A DNA stretch of 64,000 nt from Engraulis encrasicolus (GCF_034702125.1 NC_085876.1:18604014-18668013), one strand, 5' to 3'; positions 42,188 through 54,561 are shown, numbered from the stretch's first letter. Numbers and translations: made by a program. Notes: a model not told the origin generated them from the letters alone.

Positions 42188-42414
42188 GTTTTCAGTGTAT
42201 ATATTTTGTAGATAATTGACAAGTCAATTATAGCAATAAAACAGTTAAGTCACATTTTAATTGTGATACATTATTTACAAACTGTATGCCATGTGTAGCT
42301 ATGCTTTTAAGAAATATGACAGTGTAACAAAATATGACAGTTTCTGTTTTCAACCTGCCTTATTACAGGTCTATCGTGTGGGAGTGTCTATTCAATCTCT
42401 TGCGTTTTGTCTTT

Positions 42415-43833
42415 AAAGGGGTATGCCACTATTTTGGGGCTTAATACAGTTACATTTGTTGGCTGGGGTTTATAAAGGTGGTTAAGTGTCTTATTTTTCA
42501 TGTTAAGCGTTGTCTTGCTTTAAGACAAGTTAAAAGAGGGAGTATGTAGCTAAGCTAGTGAAAGTCAATGGATCACTGTAGCATGTATGCTACAGTGATC
42601 CATTGACTTTCACTAGCTTAGCGACATACTCCCTCTTTTAACTTGTCTTAAAGCAAGACAACAGCTTACATGAAAAACTAGACTGCCTGTGCAGTCGCCT
42701 TCGACTGCTTAAGGTATATCCCCGAAACGCGACGCTTCCAGTCCCCCATCATTCCTACCACTCCCGTCCACCATTTTGTAAACGTATATGATACATACAG
42801 ACGTGACATGACGTGCATAGGCTTAAAACCAAACGACTATTGTGAAAATGAAGCAAAAAATGGGGCAAATGGTAATACTGTTTTAATGGTTCAGTGGATA
42901 TACCACATTAGGTACAGTGTAATAACCAGTGTAACAATATTCAATACAATGTAATACCAGTGTAACACTGCCATTTTTTACTTACATCATGTGTTTGTGC
43001 GTAAGTGGTATTACATGGTATTGCATATTGTTACACTGGTATTACACTATATTACATGGTATTGCATACTGTTACACTCGTTATTACACTATACCTGATA
43101 TTGCATATTGTTACACTGGTATTACACTAGTATTACATGGTATTAAATATTGTTACATTGGTTATTACACTGTACCTAATATGGTAGATTCACTGAAATG
43201 GTGAACCATTCAAATAAGGTGTTACCGGGCAAATCAATCCACCCAGTCAGAAGTTATGGGCCAAATGAAAATTCCGCCATTTTGAAAGTGTTGTCTTCCA
43301 AACTCGAATCAGTTCATGAACCTACCCTAGAGCATTCACACACAAAATTTGGGACAAATCCATCCACCCGGTCAGTAGTTATGGGCCAAACAATAATTCG
43401 GCCATCTTGAATTCAACCATCTTGAAAGTGTTGACCTCCAAACTCGAATCAGTTCATGAACCTACCCTAGAGCATTCACACACCAAATCTGGGACAAATC
43501 CATCCACCCGGTCAGAAGTTAAGGACCAAACAAAAATTCGGCCATCTTGAATTAAGCCATCTTGAAAGTGTTGACCTCCAAACTCGAATAAGTTCATGAA
43601 CCTGCCCTAGAGCATTCACCCAAAAAATCTGGGACAAATCCAAACATCCGTTCAAAAGTTATCGCGTTAACACGAAAGACCTTACGCGGCGGCGGCGGCG
43701 GCGGACACGGCGGCGGCGGACGCGGCGGCGCACGCAAAACCATTACATCCCCGACGCTCCGCGTTTCGGGGATATAATAAGACACTATACCACCTATATA
43801 AACCCTGGCCAAAATAGTGGCATACCCCTTTAT
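42415..43833. mobile_element. 1.4-kb composite element with TTAA-type ends
   Basis: The left end AAAGGGGTATGCCACTATTT and the right end AAATAGTGGCATACCCCTTT mirror each other. Inside are a near-perfect 140-bp palindrome (42521-42662), inverted ATCCCCGAAACGCG and CGCGTTTCGGGGAT stretches (42717, 43764), a palindromic region with GGTATTACA units (42888-43208), three to four tandem ~120-bp units (about 43215-43650: ACCTACCCTAGAGCATTCAC, AAATCCATCCACCCGGTCAG) and a (GGC)n run (43686-43735). Left flank TTAA; right TTAT. Confidence 0.75.
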
Positions 43834-43889
43834 GCATTCTATTCATGGGACCTCATGTGAGAAATGTCACTGAATTGAAATGTGCACGT

Positions 43890-44050
<161 letters not shown>

Positions 44051-45013
44051 TTCCTGTCTTCCAGGTTTCCAGTTTTCGTTTCATTTACTTTCATTCTGTC
44101 TGTGATATCAGCTGACTTATAGGAAATCATGAAATGTTCTGCCTCCCGCCATCTTGGAAATTTACTTCGTCCTGCGTTTGATTTTGACATTTCAACACGG
44201 AACACAAGAGAAGGCTTATACAACTTCAAGGCTGGTTTGAACAGTCTGTCTGGCAAATTAAAATTGCCTTATAAATACCAATGACTCACTGTGGACCTCT
44301 GTACCTCTATACAATATGCTGACAATGGAATTTTTTTGCATGATTATTGACTACTACCATCAATTTCTTTGTTTTGACTTGTTTTTATTGAAAGTGATAG
44401 TGGAAAAATACACAGGAATAGTTACATTGTTTTTAGATATTCCCTTCTAAACACCACCCCCAACCTCAACACATCCTGACTGGACCTGAATAATAAAATA
44501 AGCAATTTCTAAGTACCTATTAGTTGGAAAGTAACATTTTCATGTATGAATAGGTTGATCCTCTGCATATAAATCCATCATTTTGAATTATCATCATTAT
44601 CATCATCATCATCATCACTTCCACCTTTCAAAACTCTAATTTACATGTAGGCCTAATGTTTATGTTGCAATTAGGCCAAGAAGTGGTTCAAAAGAAATGA
44701 AAAGTAAGGAATGTCAAGTACTTTATTCAAGGTAACAATACACACAAAGTAAGGTTTGTAGCCTACAAGTACAAGATGTTTAGAACTATGCCCACATCTA
44801 CTATAGGCAGAGGCCCCAGCGAAAGTTCAAAAGAAATAACATTCGCAACAAATCGCTTCGACTGTAGTTTAAAGTCTTTGCTGTTATTCACCATCCACAT
44901 GGTTGGGGGCCCCAAGCAGCTGTCTGCCTAGCCTGGTGACAAGATGTGCCACAATAGGTCACATTTTTAGCTAATGTTGTGGAATTCTGACGGTTACTTT
45001 AGTTTTTAGAAGG
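44051..45013. other. 3' flank of ccdc127 copy B
   Basis: No gene seen. A minus-strand AATAAA lies at 44723-44728, about 285 bases after the copy B stop, and could be its poly(A) signal. An (ATC)n run lies near 44590-44620. Confidence 0.45.
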
Positions 45014-45656
45014 TTATTTATCCAGCAAAACTTTTGCAGCTTTCTCATGTTTGAGCAGTTTCACCATATTTGTCCAGTCGTTCAGCTGAATCCACATCAG
45101 TCTCCCGTTCTGCATTCCATCAGTATTCATGCAGCTTGCACACACCTGGTCGTTCCTGAAGATGGCCTTAAGTTTTTCCTCCATCTGAAGTGGAGTGAGG
45201 GGGTCCTTTCTAGCCATATAAGGTGGTTCTCTATGGCTTTCCTCTGCTCTCTGTGTTTAAAATGGCTACAAAAGATTATCTGTCTGTCTATCAACTTCTT
45301 CTTCACCTGCTCAAGTTCTTTAAATGCTGCTGTCTCCCACTCGCTCTCCTTCTCCAAGACACGGCGGAATTCTTCTCTCTCTTTCTTCAGGGTGGCTACG
45401 GCCTCCTGGGTAAACGCCAGCTCCTTTTTCAACGTGCCATTGTCATTCTCAAGCTCTTTCTTCTCATTCTCAAGCTCTTCCTTCTCGTTCTCAAGTTCTT
45501 TCTTCTCAGCCGTCATTGAATTTATTTTCACTCGAAATTTCAGAGTGGCTTCATGGATCTCCTTCTTGGAATGCCTAGACCATGCCCAACCTGTAAAAGT
45601 TGATTGGAAATCTAAATATACTACACCATATATGCCTACCCTTGAAATATATATAT

Positions 45657-47755
45657 TTTTAGGGGCCAAGCAGCGAAGCTGGCGAAGGCCCCTATAGAGT
45701 TAGTAGGTTTTCTTCATTATTATTCTCTAGTCACCATTCCTCTCCCTCTGCAAGTCTATGGCAGCCCATAGAACCGTACGTAGGAAAATGCTGTAAATCG
45801 GCACACACATTCAGGCCCGGCTCAGCATTACCCACAGCAATTTATAGGTCCCCAGCCCCAACGCTCTAGCGCCACCAACAGGTCAAAGTTGCAGGTACAT
45901 TTCTGCTTGTAACTTTTGAACCGCTGGGCCGATTTTCATAAACTTGGTATCCCTGGAATCCTTGGGCCAAGACGAATCCAACGCACCCTATGACGTCATT
46001 TTCCGCCAGGATAGTTTTCCCGCCATTTTGGATTTTGTAAAATTCAATAAAAATGCTATTTTTTCGGCAATTTTTGACCAATTCACCCGAAATTCGGTAT
46101 ATAGTATCTCTGTACTGAGCTACACATGGGGTCTTCAGGAATATTGGATATCTTTTATCGTTTAGCCGTGAGAGCCAATCAAAATTGTCGTAAACGTGGC
46201 GAAACAGGAAGTGAGGTCATATCTCAGCAACCGTTTGTCGAATTGGGCAGGGATTTTGTACACACATAGTAGTCCATCCCATGACCTACCAAAAAAAAAA
46301 TCAGATCCCCAGCTCAAACTCTGTAGCGCCACCAACAGGTCAAAATTTTAGCTACATTTTTGCCTGTAGCTTTTAAACCCTATGCACGATGTAAAATATA
46401 TTATTATCACTAGAATCCTTGGGCCAAGCCGAATTCAACGCCTATATGAAGTTATGTCAACGCAGAAGGGAAATTCCGCCATTTTGAATTTTGTAAAATT
46501 CACTGTAAGTCTATGGTAGCCCATAGAACCATACATAGAAAAATGCTGTAAATTGGCACACATATTTGAGGCAGTATCAACATTACCCACAGCGAGTTAT
46601 AGGTCCCCAGCCCCAATACTCTAGCGCCACCAGCAGGTGAAAGTCGCAGGTGCATTTCTGCTTGTAACTTTTGAACCGCTGGGCCAATTTTCATAAACCT
46701 GGTATCCCTGGAATCCTTGGGCCACGACGAATCCAACGCACCCTATGGCGTAATTTTCTACCTGCCATTTCCCGCCATTTTGAATTTTGTAAAAATGCAA
46801 TAAAAATGCTATTTTTCCCGCAATTTTTGATCATTTCGCCCGAAATTCGGTATATTGTATCTCTGTACTGAGGTTTGTATGGGGTCTCAAGGAATATTAG
46901 ATATCTTTAATCGTTTAGCCGTGACAGCCAATCAAAATTGGCAAAACAGGAAGTGAGGTCATATCTCAGCAACCGTTTGTCGAATTAGGCTAGGATTTTT
47001 TACACACATAGTAGTCCATGCTATGACCTACCACAAAGAAAATTATACCCCCAGCTAAAACTCTGTAGCGCCACCAACAGGTCAAATTTTTAGCTACATT
47101 TTTGCCTGTAGCTTTTACACCGTATGCCTAATTTTGAAAATAATACTATCACTAGAATCCTTGGGCCAAGCCGAATCCAACGCACTATATGACTTCATGT
47201 CATCTGGAAGAAAAAAGTCCGCCATTTTGAATTTTGTGAAATTCAATAAAAATGCTACTTGTCCCACAATTTTGGTCAGAATGCCTTACAAAAGGGCACA
47301 CTTCATCTTGGCACTGATTTGCTTTGGGGTATTCAAAGAATTTTTGATACTCTTATCGTTTGGAGGGTGACAGCCAATCAAATTGTGGTAAAAATGGTGG
47401 AAACAGGAAGTGAGGTCATACCTCAGCAATCGTTTGTCAAATTCTGTTAGGATTTTTTGCAAACATACTAGTCCATCCCATGACCTCCCACAAAAAAATC
47501 CAGACCCCAAGCTCAAACTCTCTAGCGCCACCAACAGGTAACAGGAAGTGAGCTCATATCTCGGCAGCTCTTCAATGGATTCAAACTAAACTTGGTTCAT
47601 GTGATCACACTCCCCTCCGAGGAATGCACACCAACATTGCCAACATTTTGGGCCAAAGGGGGCGCTGCAGCTCCTTTTGTTGCCGTGGCGACTTTGGCAA
47701 CTTTACTGCTTGGCCCCGCATTGCTGCTTGCAGCTATATTTTGTTGTTGTTTTAA
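45657..47755. repeat. 2-kb interspersed repeat with internal tandem units
   Basis: Starts GGGGCCAAGCAGCGAAGCTG and ends with TTGGCCCCGCATTGCTGCTT. Inside, blocks with TAGCGCCACCAACAGGTCAA, CTAGAATCCTTGGGCCAAG, CCGCCATTTTGAATTTTGTA and GGAAGTGAGGTCATATCTCA recur three to four times. It occupies most of the copy B intron. I recognise the style as a widespread fish repeat but cannot assign a superfamily. Confidence 0.7.
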
Positions 47756-47934
47756 CTATTAACCTCTTGGCACAGAGATTTATGTCATAACCTTACTGTC
47801 ACCAAAAGTGAAATGTTCAATCTCACAGTAATGTAATAGCTACTATGCTGTTTGTTGATGTAGTTGAGTCTTTTCAGCAAAGCCTGAACAGGCCCCCTGG
47901 CGGGCCTACAAAGAGGCTACTCTTCCCTTTAATG

Positions 47935-48110
47935 CAGTGGTTCTCAACCTTTTTTGAACAAATGCCCCCATGACCTTGACACCCCCCTTACTATTAAATC
48001 ATGTAAATGGACTAACACCCCCAATTACAACTAAGCACTGCCCTCTCTCAACTGCATCCTTCTCAATGCCCTCTGGGGGACTGTGCTGACCCTGTTGAGA
48101 AACGCTACTT
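47935..48110. mobile_element. hAT-like MITE remnant next to copy B exon 1
   Basis: CAGTGGTTCTCAACCTTTTTTGA-type left end and GTTGAGAAACGCTA right end. The right end is degraded and I see no clean duplication. It sits about 30 bp from the copy B exon 1 donor. Confidence 0.55.
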
Positions 48111-49036
48111 TCGCAGCACACCTTTGCAGGCTACTTACGGTATGCTGCGATGGCCAGCATGGGCAAACACACAGTAAAAACACCCTTGATGATGTCCATT
48201 CCCCCTCCATTCCTGTTGTTGTTCAGTCCATTATTCGCATATTGGTCATTCGGGTTAACTTGGTCATTCTGAATATTTAGATTGTTCTGGGCACTCATTT
48301 CTGTAGTTTTCTAGATGTAGAGAATTGTGAAGTGATTTCAAAATACTTACTGTAATCTTTACACTTCATTTATAAACTGTAAGATGTAGGCCTATGCAGT
48401 TGTATAGGCCTACGTTTTAAATAAATACAAAACAACCAGCCACCTGCACTTGACGGTTGCACTTTGATTAAGTGTCTGTTTTCAGCTTGTCTTATAGCCT
48501 AGTCATGCAGATCCCTGCTGGGAGTGTCTCTTCGGTCTTTTGTGTGTGTGTGTTTTTCCCCTAATATGTCATACAAGCATCCAAGATATTTGGCATTCAA
48601 CATCTCATATCTGATTGTCACAGAATAAGTATTCATAAAACATTGGATCATGACTACATGACTTTCCTGTTCTTCAGGTTTTCCCATTTCTGATTAATTT
48701 ACTTTCTCTTTCTGTGATATGAGGATTGTACAGGTAGCTGTTAATACCTGCTGGGCATTGCTGCCTGTCGCACCTCCTCCGGTGCCCATGGGTCAGCGAG
48801 AGAAAATAAGACTTGTGACACAAACATCTTTATTGTATCAATTACTAGACAAACATAGGGAATACACATTCATAATGCATGAACAGGAGGTGCCTTATTC
48901 AACCACCTTCGCAGGTAGCTGTAGCCTTACGCCAGAAGCAGATCTCTTCAGGTGGTGTCCAGCCTTTTCTGCTGTGTTTCGGCCATGAACCACAACACCG
49001 CCAACTCCAGTTGGTGGGCCGACAGTGAGTGGCCAG

Positions 49037-49940
49037 CAGAGGTGAAAAGAGTACAGAAAAAAATTTAATTGAGCAAAAGTATCATTACTTGTTTTGAAAT
49101 CTACTCAGAGTACAAGTAAAAGTATCTCTTTAAAAATATGCTCGAGTAAAAGTAAAAACTTACTTTACAAAATGTAATTTGAGTAAAAGTTACTAAGTTA
49201 CTTTCAGTTAGCTTTTCTATCGAGAAATTCCATTTTTCTTCTTGAATAGCACCCTCCGTGACCTCTGTCTATTTCTGCACCAGTCATCTTCCAATAACCT
49301 GGCTATCGTGACTACAAAACTCGGCGAACGTTGACTGAGTACCGTATTCTTAGAGGGCCTTCAACCTGCATCTACGTGTATCAAATGCCTCGTTATGGTT
49401 GAAACGATCAATCAGGTCACTCTTGCCTCTGACTTAATTTGCAGTGGGGAAGTTTAAATACTAAACTTTTATTGTCTTCAAAAATGAGATGGATATGAAC
49501 TTCAAATACCCATGTTTGCCAGACTGACTTGGTCATGGAATTTTGAACAGAATCAAAATAATAAGCAGGCCCATGGTCGGCCCATTGCTGACTAGTGGGC
49601 TGTCAGACCAGTGACATGATGGGCCTACCGGTGGGCCCTGGATACCGGTAATCATCCAATAGATTAGTCCAAAATAGATAATTTACATGTGAAATGATAA
49701 ATACGCACAGGTTCCTTCATTTCTGGCAGATGTTTTCCTGCATTTAATTTTTCTCTACCTATCAGAATGTACTCAGTACTCAAGGCAGGTTCAAATGTAA
49801 TTAAGTAAAACTACTTGGGCCAAAATGTAATTTGAGTAAGAGTAAAAATTTTAAAAACTACTTAAAAAATTACAAGTTACTCATAAGAGTACTTAATTAC
49901 AGTAATTTGAGTACATGTAATTAGTTACTTTCCACCCCTG
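49037..49940. mobile_element. hAT-type non-autonomous element
   Basis: Starts CAGAGGTG and ends TTACTTTCCACCCCTG. Both sides carry GTGGCCAG (49029-49036 and 49941-49948), a perfect 8-bp target duplication. The interior has inverted TTTGAGTA..AGTAA motifs. No transposase ORF. Confidence 0.88.
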
Positions 49941-51576
49941 GTGGCCAGTCTCACTGCCCATCTGCTCCTGGCGTACAGCTTACACCAACAATACATAGCC
50001 TACGTTCCATACATTTGATAAACATAAAACATATTAACAGGAAAAATAAAGGCAGTTGAGCTGTTGGTGTTCGTTGGCTGCTGGCTTTAACCCCTTCCTA
50101 GCAGCTGTGCTCGGGTGCGTTGGTTGCTGGGGCAGCAACAGTGTTGAGTGAAGTGCTGAATGCGCAAGGCGGTTGGGAGATAGGCTTGCTGTTCCCTGCA
50201 GAATATCAGGTGTATGTTTTCCCCGCCATCTTATATCGTCTATTCTCCCTTCCAAATTAACTGTAGGTCTGTGCTCTCCTCCACCTTCACCACAGCCTGC
50301 TCATGCTGCCTCCCATTCTCCCATATCTATCCATTCATCCAAAATAGTGTAGGCAGTGTTTAAATAGCTGCTCTATGGATCTACTGCAGTACTGTACCAA
50401 GCACCAGAAGTCAATGAGGAGTTCTGCTGTCAGCAACTGCAGTGAAATTATGTGTCTTTCAGTAAGCTCTTCAGACAGATGCAAAGTAATGCAACCTTCT
50501 GATCTGAAACACCATTTTTTAATCTTATTACTGTGAAATATACTACTGCTAGGGTGTGTGTGGGGTTTCATCATCATAGAAAGTAGGCCTATGTATATTA
50601 TTAACATGATGGGAGGGAAGATGGTAAATCGATTTGTCTGGTAAAGCGACACTTAATTCAACATGTTAATACCATAACAATTTACAAGGACATAGGAAAG
50701 ATTCATGAGATGGGCCATTTTTCTACTAATTTTATTCAGAGACATTTGCAAGAAGCAGTCAAAAGTATATATTTTTTATTTCCGCACTTTTTATTTACTT
50801 TCCAAAAAGCTTTTTTTCACATCATCATATGGTTCAACTGTCAGGAATGTGTAGTGCATGAAGGACTTAAGTCCTTAAAATAAGTGCATACCTTCATAGA
50901 CTTTGTTTGAGTTCATACCGGTAATTTAGCTTTTGAGTTCAACATGTTGATCCCTACAGCCTCAGTCCATTTGTTCCACCAATGCTATTAATATTGACAT
51001 CTGCAAGAAGCAGTCAAAAGATTTTTTTCTTTAATTTCAAGCGTTTTCATTTATTTTCCAAAAACCTTTTCCACATCACCATACTGTCCATATACCGCAT
51101 GTAGGGAATGTGTAGTACATGAATAAAATAGTCCTTAGAATAATCCTTGTATTAGGGATCCTTTTGAAGATGTTTACTTGAATAATTTGTTTGGAAAGTA
51201 TTATATAAATAAGCAATTTATAAAAAGAATAATCCTAGTACGAAAATAAGTACAACGTCGACAATTTATAAATAATTAATCTCACTGTCAGTGTTGCCGA
51301 ATGTATGGTGATCATATTTGTTCCATAACATTGTCCTCTGTACGATCAAAAACACATGATGTGCGATATCATTCAGTTGATATCATTAGTTGCTCTGAAA
51401 CAACCATTTGTTTTGTGTACGATAATTTCCTCCCAAAAGCCCCCAAAAAACTGGTTTTGGTACGAGAGTTTAACATTTTGCATCTGGCAACACTGCTCAC
51501 TATATCCTTGTAGTATCTCCCTCTGGTGCGTTTCATTTGTTCCCCTGCTGTAGCGATGCGTTGGCCCTCTGAGGCC

Positions 51577-52073
51577 TATACTAAGAAGCTGGTTCAGGAG
51601 TAAACCAGGTTAAATTAAGAGGTAAATCGTCTAATAGAAGAGCCTGGAGTCCTCATTTTCTTAAAGGGGCAATATGTAGTACTAAAAGTTTAATTAATCA
51701 CTGTCCCGAGTCAGCCGATGCTTATTTGAGTCAATAGTAAGTGAACGATGACTCTCGCGACCACTTTCACGGTCCGCTGTCAGAGAACCCCAAATGTAAC
51801 TTTTGACAGAGCGACCCGAACGAGTGTCGTGGGAAACACTTCTCATACGAAAAATTTGCTTTACATACCGCCAGATACATATTCACATTTGTATCAACTG
51901 CTGGCATTCTGTGATGGAAAAACATTCTCACAGCGAGCTTATTTAAACAGAATTTTTTTTCACGAAGTGTAGATTTTGAGACAGGCATGCCACGGGCACC
52001 TCGCTAACTACGTAATCCTACATTGTGCCCCTTTAAGAAAATAGTTTACTCCTGAACCAGCTTCTTAGTATAC
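51577..52073. mobile_element. MITE nested inside another MITE
   Basis: The outer pair is ACTAAGAAGCTGGTTCAGGA and TCCTGAACCAGCTTCTTAGT with TATA outside. The inner pair is TTAAAGGGGCAATATGTAG (51664) and CTACATTGTGCCCCTTTAA (ending about 52037), with TTAA on each side. The interior (GGGAAACACTTCTCATACGA and CAACTGCTGGCATTCTGTGA) matches the inverted element at 12474-12690. Confidence 0.8.
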
Positions 52074-52261
52074 ACCGGTTCACCGTGTTTGTAAACACAA
52101 TATTGTGAGGAGGGGCAAGACACTGGCAGCCAACCATGTGAGCTAATTTTTTGATCGACAGCGGTTTACAACAATCAGAGGTTGAGTTGTGCGCAGTTAG
52201 TTTCGCGCAGTCAGGGGAAAACAAAAATGTAAAACCCATGTGTACCCCTCTGGTGCGTTCC

Positions 52262-52716
52262 TCATTTGTTCCCATGCTGTAGCGACGCCTCTGCCCTCTG
52301 GTGCGTTTCCAGCCTGACCTGCAGCTGCCAGTAGCGCAGGTACGCCCACATCAGGCTGCCGTTCCTGCGCTTGTCTGTGTTGAGGTACTCGGCGCAGCTG
52401 TGGTCGTTCTTGAAGATGTCGCGGAGGCTCTCCTCCATGCCCAGGCGTGCCAGCGAGGGCTCCCGGGCCGACGTCACCAGCAGCTCCTTCTCTATGTCCA
52501 GCCTCTTCTCCCGCGGTACCAGGATGCTGCAGTAGGCACTCTGCCTCTCCACCAGACGCTCCTCCACCTACAGTATTACATTACATTTAGCAGATGCTTT
52601 TTTTGACCAAAGCAACTTATATTACAAGCAAGTTAGATTCAAGCAAGTACAGAGCGTGGGGTCAGTATAGAGTACAGCATAGAACTCTCTCTCTCTTTCT
52701 CTCTCTTCTTCCTGCC

Positions 52717-52763
<47 letters not shown>

Positions 52764-52880
52764 CTTGTTCAGGGCCGTCATGGCCGCCTGCTCCCGCCGT
52801 CGCTCCCTCTCCAGGGCGTCGTCCAGCAGCGCTCCCATGGCCCCCGACTCCTGCAGACGACCCTTCGCCAGGTCCAGGGC

Positions 52881-52946
<66 letters not shown>

Positions 52947-53045
52947 GTGGGAAGGGAGCAACACGTTAATGCATTCGTACCAACTGCCGCATCACACCCA
53001 ACACATACAGTACAGAATACACAGCGCTGACAGTATAGACATAAA

Positions 53046-53094
<49 letters not shown>

Positions 53095-53324
53095 GGGGGG
53101 GTTATTGTATATGGCAGGGAAGCGTTTTTGCTGCTCTCTTGGAAAAGAGGCAACTGCCTCAATGTGAATACCCTAGTAAAAAAAAAAGAAAAAGAACTGG
53201 AACATAAAAGGAGCATAAACTTGCTACTTCACCTGCTGCTCGCGCCTCAGTCCTCTCCTCTCCTCTATCAGCTGCTGGCTCTGGTTGGTCAGGGCCTGTT
53301 TGAAGCCCTCCACTCGCCTGGTTA

Positions 53325-53410
<86 letters not shown>

Positions 53411-53506
53411 GGTTGAATATTCTGGAACTTGTTTTAGAGCGAATGCTACCTTTGAAATTGGAATACTGTACATACTGAGGAGCGGCAAACAGAAAGAGAA
53501 AGAGGG

Positions 53507-53577
<71 letters not shown>

Positions 53578-54221
53578 TGTGTGTGTGTATTTGTTTAAAG
53601 CCCTTCACTCGCCTGCGTTCCCTCTCCAGCTCCAGCTCCAACTGCACCAGCTCCCGACGGCTCTCCAAGAGCGACTGGCGGTACTTGAGCTCCAGCTCGG
53701 CCTGGATGGCCTTCATGTTCTTGTCGTATTTACTCCTGGCCTCCTGGATCTCGCTCTCTGACTCCCTGGACCAGATCCATCCTGTGGAGGTTGGAGATAC
53801 ACAAGTGTTGCACTGCCACTGACTGAAAAATGTTATGAGCGAATTCCGAATTTCGTCTTTGGGTGTGCGTAATGTGTGTTATTTATTATCAGCCTATTAC
53901 TACTACTATTACTACTACTACTACTACTACCACCACTACTATTATCAGGGTGCGATTAATCAGAAAACCAGAAGGGGGGGGATAACTTTCAGATTTCCAT
54001 CAATATCAATGCAATAACATTAAACTGTGATTATAAATTCATGTAGAAAACGTGGCTATATCAAAACCAGAAGAGGGGACAATTAATCCCCATCATCACC
54101 CCTACAAATTGCACCCTGACTATTCTTCTCATTGCTATCATCGTTATCATCAAATACTAGAGTTGCACCATAGTAGTAGTAGCAGAGACGTTCTTAATGC
54201 ATTTAGAACAGAGAATCTTTG

Positions 54222-54259
<38 letters not shown>

Positions 54260-54561
54260 CGTAGTAGTAAGCTTAGTTGGAACGGTGGTGGTGTAGTGGA
54301 ATCAACAGTGCAATGTTCTGTTCACAGCCTACTGTAGGCCTAGAGACGGCGATAACAACAGCTGACACTGAACCGCATTAGCCCAGTCGGTTTGTTAGGG
54401 AATTAGGGGACTCTGTCAGGACACTGACTGAGGCAGCTCTACTCACGGAAAGCTGCTAGCCCCAACATGGGCACCAGAAGGGCATAGTTCCATTTGCTGT
54501 TCCCTCCACCTGCCCCTTCATCGGGCCTTATATTCCAGTCGGGGTCGTTTAAGTTGTTCAT
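52262..54561 (-). CDS. ccdc127: coiled-coil domain-containing protein 127 (copy C)
   Basis: Exons: 54447-54561, 53613-53781, 53233-53317, 52764-52880, 52262-52567. Phases match at all junctions and give 263 aa, against 260 in human. The ATG (MNNLNDPDWNIRPDEG) lies 5 bases after an AG, so a 5'-UTR intron is likely. A membrane segment (NYALLVPMLGLAAF, residues 25-38) is followed by WIWSRES, a long Glu/Arg coiled coil (about 45-180), and the conserved C-terminal block (ILVPREKRLDIEKELL, LRDIFKND, LMWAYLRYW). The neighbour on the right is sdha, head-to-head, as in mammals. Intron 2 is GC-AG, lying in a duplicated exon stretch. Introns 2-4 consist largely of CA, GA and GT repeats, and copies A and B have no introns at these positions. 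CCDC127 function is poorly established; the sequence only shows a membrane-anchored coiled-coil protein. Confidence 0.9.
52881..53573. repeat. microsatellites in ccdc127 introns
   Basis: (GT)n at 52884-52943 and 53049-53092, (CA)n at 53325-53410 and (GA)n at 53506-53573, in addition to (CT)n and (CA)n at 52721-52763. They fill most of the three downstream introns of copy C. Confidence 0.95.

Larger units (their letters stand above)
45014..48298 (-). pseudogene. ccdc127-like paralogue, copy B, frameshifted
   Basis: Exon 1 is 48139-48298, from an ATG just after CTACAG (a likely 5'-UTR intron acceptor). It encodes an Asn-rich N-terminus and FTVCLPMLAIAAY. Exon 2 starts at 45590 (WAWSRHSKKEIHEAT) and continues as a coiled coil with in-frame ELENEK repeats to about 45205, in the same frame. 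There the frame of the conserved C-terminal part (ARKDPLTPLQMEEKLKAIFR, RLMWIQLNDW, stop 45014) is offset. As written, the protein would end at 45127 after about 207 aa without the conserved C-terminal block. So it is a recent pseudogene, a truncated protein, or an assembly base error. The intron between the exons holds a ~2-kb repeat and a hAT remnant. Confidence 0.7.
48299..52261. other. intergenic DNA between ccdc127 copies B and C
   Basis: Blocks at 48480-48620 and 50277-50690 are shared with 38260-39000. Between them lies an insertion-rich stretch with a hAT element (49037-49940). Two related ~80-bp blocks with GCAAGAAGCAGTCAAAAG recur near 50745 and 51005. A nested MITE pair lies at 51577-52073. 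No further ccdc127 exon was found. Confidence 0.5.

Noticed and set aside
43200..43660. CRISPR-like array from regularly spaced repeats
   Set aside because: Units are ~120 bp tandem repeats without short repeat/spacer alternation, in a vertebrate genome and within a MITE-like element.
45047..45697. 216-aa plus-strand ORF opposite ccdc127 copy B
   Set aside because: Antisense of the coiled-coil exon (Ser/Phe/Leu-rich mirror of Glu/Lys codons).
52594..53478. 294-aa plus-strand ORF over ccdc127 introns and exons
   Set aside because: Runs through microsatellites and antisense exons; the minus-strand model with matched splice phases explains the coding signal.
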